Shown piece after piece: positions 35,032 to 47,200 of a stretch of DNA of 64,000 nt (position 1 is its first letter; every line of letters begins with the position of its first letter). The notes beneath the pieces were generated by a model. The model worked only from the letters and a program-made list of their open reading frames with translations, was not told the origin of the DNA and made no database searches. Where the stretch lies: contig NC_056752.1 of assembly GCF_018687715.1 (NCBI RefSeq), positions 8,942,001 through 9,006,000 on the forward strand. The letters run 5' to 3'. The position numbers and the translations under genes are program-made. Source of the stretch: Carya illinoinensis (Eukaryota; Streptophyta; Magnoliopsida; Fagales; Juglandaceae).

Positions 35032-38000
35032 TCAGCCTCGCTTTGCTGCAGGAATGGCTAGCCCTAGTTCTTTGCATTGTTGTTCATCTGGTTGCAAGCT
35101 CCCGGGAATTGCACCAAACACTTTTCGTGATGCTTCAGACCCAGAAGCAATATAATGCACATATGCTGATGCATCCTCCATGTTCCTTCGAAAATTGAAA
35201 GACGTAGACATAAAGTTCTTTTGAGGAATATTCGACGGCTTCATAGTAGGAACCTGGTCCAGTTCAGTAACCTTCAGGAACCGTTCTGTGGCTGCCTCCC
35301 ATGATAGTTCATGCCTCTGTGCATCAGTCAGCTGTGCAGGCTCTTCAGCTAATGCCCTGCGTGTGGCTTCAACAAACCCATTGCCGTCATCATAGGTCCA
35401 GCAATTTCGGAACTGCTTGAAGAATTCGTTTGAGGGATGATTGGCACAGACAACAATTTTGCCCATAGCCAGTGCTTCAGCTGTAGTGGTACAAACCACA
35501 TCCGTGGTGCTAGGATTCAGAAACACTTTAAAACTGAAACAGAAAGGAAAAAAGAATTAATATGAAGCAACACCAAATGGCTAACAATCTCTGCAGAGAA
35601 ATCTCATGAGGCTCTAGGTGTGGGGTGTGGTGGTGCAAACCATATCTGTGGTGCTTGGATTCAGAAACACCTTATTACTGAAAGAAAACTGGGGAAAAAG
35701 GAATTTGATCCAACCACATCGAACATCTCAAAAGAAGAAATCTCATTAGACTAGGAATGTACTAGATAAGTCCTATGCAACTAGAGTTCCATTTGGTATT
35801 TGTTTACAACCTTAAGACCGTTTTAATTTTTTCCACACAATTTGCCCAGCTACCAACTGAAACTCTAGAAAAAGCAGGTACCAATTGCCTCCCTGCAGAG
35901 GATAAGGGAAACATAAAAGAATAATTTGTATGCTGGAGCACACCACATCCATGGCAGAAAAAGAAAATTTTGATGGACCACCAGCTGCTGGAATTCTGCT
36001 TTTGGGTGGGGAGAGATCTTGCCCACTGCACATGGGGATACTCCTAAAACACTTCCCTAATACTTTTTGGCGCTATGGTAAACAAAATAAAAAAATAAAA
36101 CCTCCACGAAATACTTTTCAAGATGCTACAGTAACCAAAAAAAAAAAAACATCTTGAAAACAATTATCAAAGCCTTACTCATGGAATAAAGGATCAGTAT
36201 GATCACGCCCAGGGTGAACTCTAACAGCTAGTTCCAGCTTTTTAGCCGCTTCCTGAACTTCATCAGAGTCTTCTCCGTTACCATATAAATCAACCTCAAT
36301 CCCAGCAAGTTTCTTTTGGTGATCATGAAGAAGTTTTAGTAGCTCCTTGTAGCCTTTGCTCCATACCATCTTCCCAATGTAGTAGGCACCTTTAGTGAAG
36401 ACATGTTTCCCATTTTGTTGTTGCTCTATCTTTTCCTTGTATATCTCAAGGAACTTGGGATTGACTCCATGAACATTGCAGATAATTGACTTGGGATAAT
36501 CCTGCGTTGCAGCAGATAATCTAATTACCTGCAATTCCAGCACAAATATCTGGTAAGCAAGCTATTCCTCCGGGAATATAACAACGCATAAAGGTCTCTT
36601 CTCCATAATTAGTAATGAATAGTCATTACCATGATCTTGCATTACATCACCACATGCAACTGCACACTTACTCTACATGTAGATTTACTCAACAGAGAAA
36701 ATCCTAAATGCCTCAAAATCCCCACAAAAAACTTACATCACCAAAACAACCATATTTAAATGCCTAAACCGCCCCTAACATCCCAGAAATGCAAAAAACA
36801 ATGATGCCCTAGAATAGAAACTCCATGTCAAGTGCTTCATCAGCAAATCAATACCCTGAAAATTAGATCAACCTCATTCACTGTGCGACAAATCACTGTC
36901 AATGACACCAAAAAGAGTGGTTAATTGGTTAATTAATCCTACCAGGGTCTCATGTGGCGTGTTGAAGATATTTGTGATGAAGCAGAGTTAGGAACTTAAA
37001 CCTGCCAGGTACTTGGCTTAGCCTATTATCAATAAAATTTCTTATTTACTGATAAGAAAAAAAGGAATTTAAACCTGCCCTTGGGTAAAGTATTATCCTC
37101 TTAACTGATGAGTATGAGGTATGCAAGTTTCCTTTATAGACAAATAACTGGATGACACAAAGGAAAAACCCCATCCTATGCAGTTGATGCAGGCCCTAAC
37201 TCATATGGGATAGAAATAAATAACCAAACTCTAACCAAAATGATGTGGCAGCCAGCCACAGCAGGAAGCCAAGAAGCAACAGCAGTCAGCATACATGCCC
37301 CCACTCGAGAGACTATTTCTTGAAAATTTGTGTAGAAAAGTCAAACTTAGGATAGAACAGCCCGAGGGTTTTTGTTAGCATATTTTAGCTAAGTATTTAT
37401 TTTTTTTTAAGGTAATTGTTTCCTAGATTTACCTAAAGCAGTAGATGGTTACAGGACGAAAACATTTTTCTGTGATGGAGCTTTAGGGTGAAGAAAGCTA
37501 GTTGCTTTAACAGGAAGCTGTTATTATTTAAAACGCCATAGCAGCTAGTGAGCTGTACTAGTTAAACCTTTCAAAGACAGACTACTGTATGGTTGGTTCC
37601 TTTACTTATGGTTGCTAGAAAAGTATGTTAACCTGTTATCATTTGGTAGTGATGGAATGAACTGAAATTGAATTTGTATGAGCCTACTTGGTATCCCCTC
37701 CCTTTCCCCTCTCTCCTCTTTCTAACTTTTATGTGTTCCCTCTTACTGTAACACCCAAATTGCAAATATTAGTAGCCCACATAGAGTGGGTAGGTTATAA
37801 AGATAGTCATAGGAGCTAAGACATGGCTAAATACTACTTCCTAGGTGAAACTAGGTTTTATAAGTGATTCTAGGGAAGCTTCAAATCAACTACTCTTTTC
37901 AGGATTATAGCACAGATATCATTACATTACTTGCTGATATTTTCAGCGGCTCTTTGTCCCTTTCTTTCAGACATTCTCAGCTATTTGTTTCCTTTCCCTT

Positions 38001-40681
38001 GCCGAATTCTCAACCGATCTCCATTCCCTTCTTGCTGAAATGTTCAGCAATCTCACCTCATAGAACCTCGCTAAAGCTTATATTCCTCTTCTCTAAATCC
38101 TACCCACTTCATTCTTGCACCCTTGCCAACTTTTTTTTGTTTTTTTTTTTTTTGGAAGCGGTCGGCACCCCAATTTTATTAATTAACCCACTCTAGGTGG
38201 ATGAAGACCTTCTACACTATTGAGCTTAGGGGTTACAAAGATCCCAAAACTAAGCTCATAAAAACTATAGCAATACTATACCCTATTTTAATTACATGCC
38301 AATGCTGAAAACTAGGTATTCCTGATAATTGGTGACTTTATAAAAAGTTAGGGGGGACTGCCAGTTCCATTCTTGCACTCTTGCCAACTTACCAGCTAGA
38401 CAGCCCCTTAATCCCCCAGTGTATCCAGTAGGAAAGGCCAGCTGATATTAGAAAAACCAATCATTAACAATAGCCAGCCCGCCATTATGTAAGAGTAGGA
38501 AGGTCCACCGCCAGAAAGCAAAGTGTATACAGCCCCACTCTTAAAAGAAAAAGGATTACAGGGACAAACAAAACCAAGCACTAATATAGGAGCTTTTTCT
38601 TATATTCTATAAAAGTTGAATGTGAACTGCACCATCACCTGCAAACTTGATATTTATAACCAATAATAAAACGGCCTTTCCTGTTTCCATATATAGCAGA
38701 AAAATCACTGCATTCCAAGATATGGAAGACTTAACTAAGAAAAGCAATAAATAAACATCATATATAACAAAAAATGCCAGATTCAAAAACAACTGCTTGC
38801 ACTATTTCACTAAAACCTACTCCTCCCTTTTCCCTTTTGTGTTTTGTGGAATCATCCTTCTTCCAGTCCTCCATTCTTGTTTATTTCTTATTTATGCTGT
38901 TGTTATTGTTGTTGTTGCGATGGATGTCTTAGGGGACGAAGAGAGATCAGATGATGCGAAAAACTGCAACAAAATGATAGATTCATTTCTTGATTACATG
39001 TATTTAAGTCTCTGATGATTCTTTTCGTCCCCGCCATTCTCTCTCAAATTTCGTTTGTATCTTTCTCTTTTCTTAAATCTTTTTTGGGTTTGAATGCTTT
39101 TGTTATTTTCTTTGTTTTCTTTTGCCAGTGATGGATGCAAATTCGGGAGATATGATGAGAAAAATTTTGGTCCGTGTTTCTGATTTAACCGTGACCGATA
39201 AACCCTAATAGCACACTCTGATCTCTTTCATTCTTTAAATTCTTTTTTTAATTTTCTTTTTACTTATCAAAAAAAAACTATTTCACTAAATATGGTACGA
39301 AGTAAAAACACCAAAATAAAGTAGACATAGGACATCATTAATATGTAACCATCCAAAAATAGAAACATATTTCACAAAAACTAACAGTTATCAAGAAACA
39401 TACCTTGTGGCAATAGATACCAACAAGCCAGCTATTTACAATTTTGAGAAGAAATGCTTGCATTCCGTTCTTCTCTCTCCTCACATATTCCAAATAGTTA
39501 GTGTGAATAATTCCAATAACCATGCGGAATTTAATCTTCCATCGCTTTCCATGATGAAACCATGTAAGATGCTCAGGCTCCTCGAGAACAGCAATGTCTG
39601 CCTCTTCATCGGGGATGATTTCTGAGATATCTCCAACTGCAAGAATGCTCCCTTTATCTTTAGAAAACTGCAGTACAAGTGATGTCATGGATTATTATCA
39701 TTCTCTAAAATTGAAAATAAGGAAAATAGCAGAAGAGCATGTTCTTAATAATGTAACTGATGTTTGCTCTATAAAAAGATCAGAGAACTCTGCACAGAGC
39801 CAAAGGTCAATAGTTTACCCTCAATGCCCATCGAAATTAACTCAATCCCAATAAAGGCTTAGTTATAGTTGAGTTAATATCATGTTTGAATTAGACAGGT
39901 AAATCAAGGGGAAAAAAATGGCATAAACCCTTTATAGTTCATGAAGAGCTTGTTACTTATAAAAAAAAAAAAAAAGTTCATGAAGAGCTGGTTTTGTGGA
40001 AGTTCCATGCCCATAGAAAGCATGTTCAGATTGAAGAAGTTTTTGAGAAATATCTTTATTGGAGTTTGGAAAAATGGTGTGGTCCATCAAAATGATGTTT
40101 GGAGAGAGAAGTTTTTCTAATGCAAATAACTAGATGAAAAATTTTTATAAGAAAAAAAAATAAAAATTTGATTTGTAAAAATTTCTCAAAAGATCTCATT
40201 TTTGTTTTTCAAGAAATTTCTTGTTGCCATACAAGGCAGTCTCCAAGGGATTAGGAAAAAGTTTTGCGTGGTAGACAACATCCATACTCAAGTAAATAAG
40301 TAGATATTAAACTGTCCAATAAAATTTCCCACTATCAAAAGTGATTAATTTGGTGCAAATGCCTGAATTGGAATTGTACAAAGTTACAGATGTCACTACC
40401 CTTCCAGGATAAAAACGTATACTGAAATCAAATGTGAATCCAGTCCTCTCCTCAAGCCATTGACGGACATATTTCTCCTGCTCTGATGGTGAGATGAATG
40501 TGATGTTGTTGGGATATACTAGTCCTTGATCTTTCAAAGATAACCATGGGATCACCAAGGTGACATTTCTCTCTCCATCTTTCGAAAGATAGGCTGCACG
40601 AAACAGAGGGTTGACAGCAGTTCCAGTCATCCATGGAAGGCTGGCAGTTGTGAAAATTGCTATATGCTGCTTTTTATCCAT
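35032..40681 (-). CDS. DGD2: Digalactosyldiacylglycerol synthase 2, chloroplast outer envelope
   Basis: Transfers galactose from UDP-galactose to monogalactosyldiacylglycerol, making digalactosyldiacylglycerol in the plastid outer envelope; the DGD2 form is induced in phosphate starvation in known plants. Four coding exons (minus): 40681-40400, 39667-39404, 36528-36179, 35533-35032. They total 1398 nt with GT-AG junctions in phase and encode 465 residues, close to the known DGD2 length. The start [20 protein letters not shown] is the DGD2 N-terminus; the long N-terminal extension of DGD1 is absent. Conserved blocks include [63 protein letters not shown] and the GT4-type donor-site stretch [20 protein letters not shown]. 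No disabling change is seen. Intron 2 (2.9 kb) holds two retroposed inserts, and intron 3 a duplicated copy of the exon 4 edge. Confidence 0.95.
35631..35757 (-). pseudogene. Duplicated edge of DGD2 exon 4 inside intron 3
   Basis: This segment repeats 35487-35615, which spans the acceptor and first codons of exon 4. On the minus strand it keeps an acceptor-like TTCTTTCAG and codons for VFLNPSTTD, then runs into TAG soon after. It is a tandem partial duplication, diverged by substitutions and small indels. If spliced in, it would truncate the enzyme. Confidence 0.7.
38133..38367 (-). mobile_element. Short retroposon in DGD2 intron 2
   Basis: 235 bp starting with a T-rich run (a poly(A) tail on the minus strand) at 38133-38153. 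It is flanked by a 23-bp duplication, 38110-38132 and 38368-38390, differing at one base (CATTCTTGCACCC / CATTCTTGCACTC core). These are marks of L1-mediated insertion. It could be a SINE or a truncated L1 3' end; no RNA polymerase III boxes were recognised. Confidence 0.75.
38815..39276 (+). pseudogene. Retrocopy of the snoRNA precursor at 51042-51497
   Basis: Near-identical to the minus strand of 51497-51042 over about 450 bp, with roughly ten substitutions noticed. It ends in an A9 run and is flanked by a perfect 14-bp duplication ACTATTTCACTAAA (38801-38814 and 39277-39290). These are marks of L1-type retroposition of an RNA. It is oriented opposite to DGD2, so processing from the DGD2 transcript is not expected. 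It carries the U18 copy and the 31-codon frame (38920-39015). It lacks the promoter of the parent. Confidence 0.9.
39146..39226 (+). ncRNA. U18 box C/D snoRNA, retroposed copy
   Basis: Box C ATGATGA (39152-39158), D' CTGA (39180-39183), C'-like GTGACCGA, D CTGA (39218-39221), and a GAGA/TCTC terminal stem, all kept. The guide TTTTGGTCCGTGTTT before D' is unchanged. One substitution against the parent lies in the stretch before box D (AAACCCT for AAACCCC). Expression is doubtful because it is antisense to DGD2 and lacks the parent promoter. Confidence 0.75.
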
Positions 40682-40897
40682 TAGTTCAACAGTGAAATCT
40701 AACCATCTCCATTGGCTCTCTTACAACTTGTCATACCACTTAAAAGTTAAGAAGCACACTGCAAGAATCACAAATCAATGTCCTTGACTGCATAAGGGAA
40801 GGAAGTAAATTATCACCCAAACTATCTAGCTGCCATACAAATTCATAACAAAATTGTGAGAGAAGCATCCATGATAAAGAATCGAACTTAACTAAAT

Positions 40898-40954
<57 letters not shown>

Positions 40955-42330
40955 TCACACAGGTTAAACAACATTCACATATTCTTATATAGGTGATGTT
41001 TCCAAGCCATATAGGTACTACTCTTGGTAATCTTACTGATCTTAAACTACAAATCCCAACCAACCAACCAACCAAACCCCCCCCCCCCCAAAAAAAAAGA
41101 AAAAATAAATAAATAAAATAACCCACTTAACTACGAAAAATCCGTATAATTTTAGATAATCTAACAGATACATATATATTTAGATTTCTATTAAAAATCA
41201 AAATATTACAAAAAAAATGAATTTTTCTTAAAAACTAAAAATTTTGGACCTAAAAACTTTCTTAAAGTCGTGACTTGCAATCTTTCTCTATTCTCCATTA
41301 AGTTCCGTTTAAGTTCTTCCTTGTTATCATGCGTATAAAAGATAACAAATTAAGGTTTGAAGGGTAGTCAAAGTAGAATAGAGAAATATTACAATTTATT
41401 TTCCCTCGAGTCCCCTTTAACATCTTTTCTTGTTAACCCTAAACATATTAAATTATTTTTTGTCAAATAGGGAAAACTCTTATCTCTAATTTGTGATGTT
41501 TGTTACCATAAACGTGTGTCATGACACCATCAATCCCTATATTGATTATATTTTTGTATCTTAAACTATGTTCATAATAATTTTTATATTCTATATAGCA
41601 CAAATGACTTATCAAAAATATATAGCACAATGAAAAACATATAAAAGAACGATTATTATAATATAAAAAATGTTATCTAATATTCACAATTCAAACTAAC
41701 AGATTAACAAAATCCCAAAACTAAACCAATATAAATCCCAATTTATGCGAATTTCTACTCAAAATTTCTCCAAGTCAAGCTCAAGAACCGAATATTTTTA
41801 ACAAAATATTGAAAACCGAAAAACAAATCGGCATGCGAAAAGGGAAAAAGAGGAAGAAAACAAGATTATTCACAATAAACATGTGTAAGAGAAATTAGGA
41901 AACAAAAAAAAGAAACTAATTTCGAACCGCGAATGTTGCAAGCCATGCAAAAACGATAGTGTTAAGGATCAGATACTGTCCTAAATACAACTTAAACACA
42001 AAAAAAGGGAAGGGGGGGGGGGGGTGTTAAACCAGAGAATAATCAAGAAACATAGATTTGTACTATAACGAAGACTTTTTCAACAAAAGAAGGGAAAAAA
42101 CCGTACCTTCAATTATTTCTGGACATACTCAGACAAGGAGAAAAGGAAACGGAGCTGAAAGAAAACTCGGTGGAAAAATAAACATGGCGAAGAGAGTAAA
42201 TGAAGGAGCGTTAGAACTTGGAATTGGAGACGTGTCACGTGAGAAAGGGGAGAAGAATATAGAACGTTGGGATATCTGCTAGTGTCGCACGTGATTGGGT
42301 GAAGCCTCTCTCTCTCTCTCTCTCTCTCTC
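40682..42330 (-). other. DGD2 5' UTR with a probable intron
   Basis: On the minus strand an acceptor TTCTTGCAG ends at 40759 and a donor GAAG|GTACGG lies at 42107/42106. This suggests a leader intron of about 1.35 kb between a distal noncoding exon (about 42107 to 42330) and the exon with the start codon. The intron includes a (GA)n tract at 40901-40952 and a C-run near 41079-41088. A (CT)n tract at 42306-42330 is near the likely transcription start. Confidence 0.5.
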
Positions 42331-43383
42331 AACAAGCCGTCTAGTGGTCTCTTGGACGGAACAATTGCATGTGAGCCTTCAAAAGATTGATTTGTACTTT
42401 CGTAGAGCTCGACGAAGGATTGCGTCCTTTTCCTTTTGAGCTGGTCCACGACGCCACGTTACGGCTCTATAGTCATTTACTTTTCACTTTTTTCCATTTA
42501 ATAATCTTAATTGAGGAATATTAATTTTTATCAAAAAAAAAACAAAAACTAAATATACAACTCTTTTTTAAAACAATTAAATAATTATATTTTAAAAATA
42601 AAGATATTTTTATAAAAAAATAATATTTTAAAAATATAAGAAGATACTTGAAATGTGATACACCACGACGTGCGAATGAAGATATCAAAATTTAGGATAA
42701 AGGGTAGTACTGTTCGTTTCAAATTATATCTCCAATAAATTTTTTGAAGAGTGTTGAAGAATTTTTATCTAATCTTATTTTAACTCAACCTACCATTCAA
42801 ACCACTGTTAACAAAAGGCCGACGGTTCGTATCTAATAGAATGGGAAATAGAAGAGACTAATAAACAGCCTAATTTGAATTGTCAGTAGGGTAGCCCATG
42901 GCTCGAGTGGAGCCCAAGGCATAGCATATCCAAAACAATAATAATAAAATGACAAATAATATTTATAATTATAGAGTACACAAATGATATATAATTCTTT
43001 TAAAAAAAATTAAATAAATATTAAAGTTATATAAAAATTAATTTTTTAATAATAAAACTGTACTCATTTTCAAAATAATTGTGTGTCACTCACACACTCT
43101 ACGATTATATATAGCATTATTCTAAAATGTCATTTCGATACTAAGTTTAGATAAGATTAGTTAATATGAAGTTAAAAATTAAATAAAATATTATTTTTTA
43201 ATATTATTATTATTTTAGAGATTAAAAATATTAAATTATTTTTTATAATAATTTTAAAAAATTATAATAAAAAAATAAGATAAAAAAAACTTCCATTCTT
43301 CAAAGAGATCTAAGAAAATACTTAGGAAATGAGAAAAGGAAAATGAAGGAAGATTTATTATCTCTATCACTTTATATTCCAGA
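42331..43383. other. Intergenic with MITE copies
   Basis: 42950-43135 is an uninterrupted copy of a MITE family (AATAATATTTATAATTATAG ... CACACACTCTACGATTATAT). A second copy flanks the Copia element at 44235-49206. 43143-43310 is a copy of another AT-rich MITE family (TTAGATAAGATTAG ... AAATAAGATAAAAAA). There is no gene. Confidence 0.5.
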
Positions 43384-43456
43384 GCCGTCTTAGCTCAGTC
43401 GGTAGAGCGCGTGGCTTTTAACCACGTGGTCGTGGGTTCGAATCCCACAGACGGCG
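43384..43456 (+). tRNA. tRNA-Lys(UUU)
   Basis: 73 nt cloverleaf without intron. Acceptor stem GCCGTCT pairs with AGACGGC. The D arm is TAGCTCAGTCGGTAGAGC (A box). The anticodon stem CGTGG/CCACG closes loop CTTTTAA with anticodon TTT. The T arm is GTGGGTTCGAATCCCAC (B box). The discriminator base is G. A short T run follows downstream. Confidence 0.97.
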
Positions 43457-43827
43457 GCTTTTGCCATTTTTATCTTTGGCAATTTCACGTGCCATCATGG
43501 ATTGGACAGCACTACGTCAAAACAATAAAGTAGATCCTGAAACCAACTACTTAAAAATTCTTACAAGAAATAATTTAAGATCACACGTTTTGCCTAAAAG
43601 ATTTTTTCGTTATTTTTCTATTGGTTAAAATCATAAAAAATTAATAATATTTTTTATAATTTTTATTTTTTTCATATTTTATAATTTAAATCCATTGTAA
43701 ATTGTATCCACACAAGCACCTATATATAAATAATAATTAGTTGTACAAATATTATGTGGCGACAAAATATGAGTGAAATTAATATAAATTATTCAATTGA
43801 AGATGAACAGTAACCATATAAATATAG

Positions 43828-44010
43828 AAATGGTTTGTTTTCGAAGATGAGTTGAGAAAAAAATTGAAAGTTAAATAAAATAGTATTATAATATATTTTT
43901 GTTTTGAGATTTGAAAATGTTTAATTATTTATTTTATTTTATGTAAAAATTTAAAAAATTATAATGATATGATGAGATAAGTTGAGAAATATTGTGAAAA
44001 CAAACTAGGC
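43828..44010. mobile_element. AT-rich MITE
   Basis: Ends GTTTGTTTTCGAAGATGAG and, reverse-complemented, AGTTTGTTTTCACAATATT form an inverted repeat. The interior (GAAAGTTAAATAAAATAGTA, GAGATAAGTTGAG) matches the copies near 28905 and 43143. Confidence 0.6.
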
Positions 44011-44234
44011 CTAATAATGTAGCTAGCAAGAAATATATTTGCCTTTTGCCTTATTTTTCTTTCCCATATAGACCATTTTAAGGGATTGTTAATCAAGTTT
44101 TAGTTTACATTTTCATTTAACTAAGCCAATGAGAATGCTCTAACATTATCTAAATGAGAGATGATATTTACAATCATGAAGTGTAAAAATAACACGCAAT
44201 ACTTTTAAAAAAAGTAAGTAAATATGAAACCTGA

Positions 44235-47200
44235 TGTAGTTTCAGTTAAATCTTGAACTGAAAATAGAAAGCTTATCGAAGGAAAAGTTGTATTTCACAT
44301 ACTTGAAAATGAATACTTCAGAACGTTCTATTTATACAAAGAAATGAATGAAATGCATGGTAAAATGACAAGATTAGACTTATTATTTACATTAACTTTT
44401 ATCCACTTATTCTAAAGGACTAAAAAGTAACTTTACACTTATCTTTAATAGTCCCTCTCAAGATGAATGGTAAATATTGTGCACATTCATCTTGGATAAC
44501 AAAGTATGAAAAATTGGATGTATTCTTTGTATGGTAAATATTTTACTAAAAAGTATGAACAGTAAAGATGAATGATAAATATTGGACAGTAGACCCAAGT
44601 GGATTAGTAAGTAAGTCAGCCAACTGATAAGAAGAAGATACATGCAATGTCTTAAGTATACCAACTTGTATTTTTTCTCTAATGAGATGACAATCCAATT
44701 TAATATGTTTTGTTCTCTCATGAAAAATTGGGTTAGCTGCAATGTGTAGAGCAATTTGATTATCACAAAACAACAAGGAATGAGAAGAATAATTCTGATG
44801 AAGGTCAGATAATAATAATTTGATGAGCCAAGCTAATTCACAAATAGCATAAACTATGGCACGATATTCAGCTTCTATAGAGGATCTTAAAACTGTCGTT
44901 TGCTTTTTAGACTTCCAAGAAATGAGGGATTCACCAAAAAATTGATCTCCTTGCATCAAGACAACTAGCCCAGTCCGAGTTAGCAAATGCTTTAAGATGA
45001 ATTAAAGAAGAAGCTAAAAAAAATACCTTGGCCAAGTGCCATTTTTATATATTTTAGAATTCTAAGGGCAGCTTGCATGTGTGGAACTCTTGGAAAATCA
45101 AGAAATTGACTCAAAAGATAGACTGAATAAGTAATATCAGTCTGATGTGAGTGAGATAGAGTAATCTACCAATAAGTGTTCTGTAACTAGTTACATCTTC
45201 AAGTCACTCACCATCATTTTTGGACAGTTTACAATGTGAATCCATGGGGAAATTGGCTGTAAATAGGCCAGCATCAAATAGTAATTCCAAAGCATACTTT
45301 CTTTGTCACAGAGAGATATCCCTTTTGGATTGATCAACTTTCATGCCTAAGAAGTATTTAACAGGACCTAAATCCTTCAATTTAAAATGTGTGCTCAGTG
45401 AATATTTAATGTGCTGAACAGCAAATATATTAGTGCTTGCTAAAAGTATGTCATCTACATACACTAATAAAGCACAAATGAATCAGCTTCCCTTCCATTG
45501 AATAAAGAATAATCTTATTTGGATTGAACAAAACCCAAATCTAGCAAAGCTGCAGTAAACTTTGAATTCCATTGTTGTGAAACTTGTTTTCACCCATATA
45601 AAGACTCCTGTAATTTGCAAACTCGATGGTCCCCTTTTTTAAGATAACGAGGAGGTGGTCTCATATACACAGTTTCTTCTAAATCACTATATAGGGAAAG
45701 GCATTATTTACATCTAAATATACTAAATGCTAGTTATGAATGGCTGTCAGGGATAGAAAAAATAGCCTACTGTCACCATCTTTGCAACTCGGGAAAAAGT
45801 TTCTAAGTAGTTAAGGCCTTCCCTTTGGGCGTAACCTTTAGCAACTAATATTGCTTTATGTCTCTCAATAGAACCATAAGCATTAAACTTAGTTTTATAT
45901 ACCCATTTACAACCAATTGGGGTTTTATCTGGTGGTAAATCAATAAGCATCCAAGTATGGTTTGATTCTAAAGCATTTAATTCAAGGGTCATTGCATCTC
46001 TCCAATGAGAGTGTTTTACAGTTCCATGGTAGAATCAAGGTTCTATATTGAATGAGATAGAAATGCTAAAAGCACTATGAGATGGAGATAAATGTTTGTA
46101 AGAAGAGAAATCAGAAATGTTAAAATTGTTACCTGCAGTTGTAGTGATTGAGACAGCAGAAGATGTGGTAGGAGTAATAGCTATTAAATTACAATTGTGA
46201 CTTTTCAAATAATCAGGAACTTTGTGCTGTCTAGTGGATTTTTGAAGGGGAGGAAAATGAGCAGTATCTTGAAGTGAAGGAATGTCTTGAGTTGGAGGAA
46301 GGGTAGATGTATCTGATATGGAAATGGTAGGTGAAGAATTATTGGAAGTGGAAGAAAAATTTGGACTAGGATGAGGAAAAACAAAATGAGATGGTAATGA
46401 GGATGATTTGACAAAGGATGTTTTCTAAAATGGAAAAATATCCTCATGAAAAACAACATCTCTAGAATCAAAAAAAATTACTTGAATCAAGATCAAATAA
46501 TTAGTAGCCTTTCATGCCAAAGGGGTAACCAACAAAGACACATCTTCTTGCTCTAGGTGAGAATTTTGATCTGTTTTGGCTTAAAGTAGCAGCATAGCAT
46601 AGACAACTAAAGACCTTGAAATGAGTATAGGAAGGAACTTCAGTATATAGAATTTGATAAGGTGATTGGTTACGAAGGATGTGAGAAGGAATATGATTTA
46701 TAATATATGTTGTTGTTAAGAAACATTCACCCCATAATTGAAAAGGAACATTGGATTGAAATTTCAAAGCTCGTGCTACATTAAGTAAGTGTTGATGCTT
46801 CCTCTCAACAATTGAATTTTGTTGAGGGGTTTCAACACAGGCGGTTTGATGTATGATACCTTTAGAATAGAAAACATCATTTATTTAGAACTCTAAACCA
46901 TTGTTAGTCCTTACAAATTTTATGCTCTTTTGAAATTGTGTTTGAACCATATTGTAAAAAATTATGAAAATGGTTCTTACTTCAAATTTTGATTTCATCA
47001 AATATACCCAAGTTGATCTTGAATGATCATCAACAATGATTAGAAAAAAAAAAAAAAAATCTGAAACCATCACGAGTAGGGACTGAAAAAGGACCCCACA
47101 TATCACAATAAATTAAATGAAAAGAGGGCTAGATTTGTAAGAATGAGTTGGAAAAGATAAGCGCTTCTATTTAGCTAAAGGACATACGGTACAATGATCT

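Noticed and set aside
37745..38109. TGTAACACCCAAATTG as the start of another solo LTR in DGD2 intron 2
   Set aside because: No matching ...ACA end or 5-bp duplication could be found.
38797..39015. 72-codon plus-strand frame as a gene
   Set aside because: It starts outside the retrocopy, in the duplicated target site; only the inner 31 codons are shared with the parent locus.
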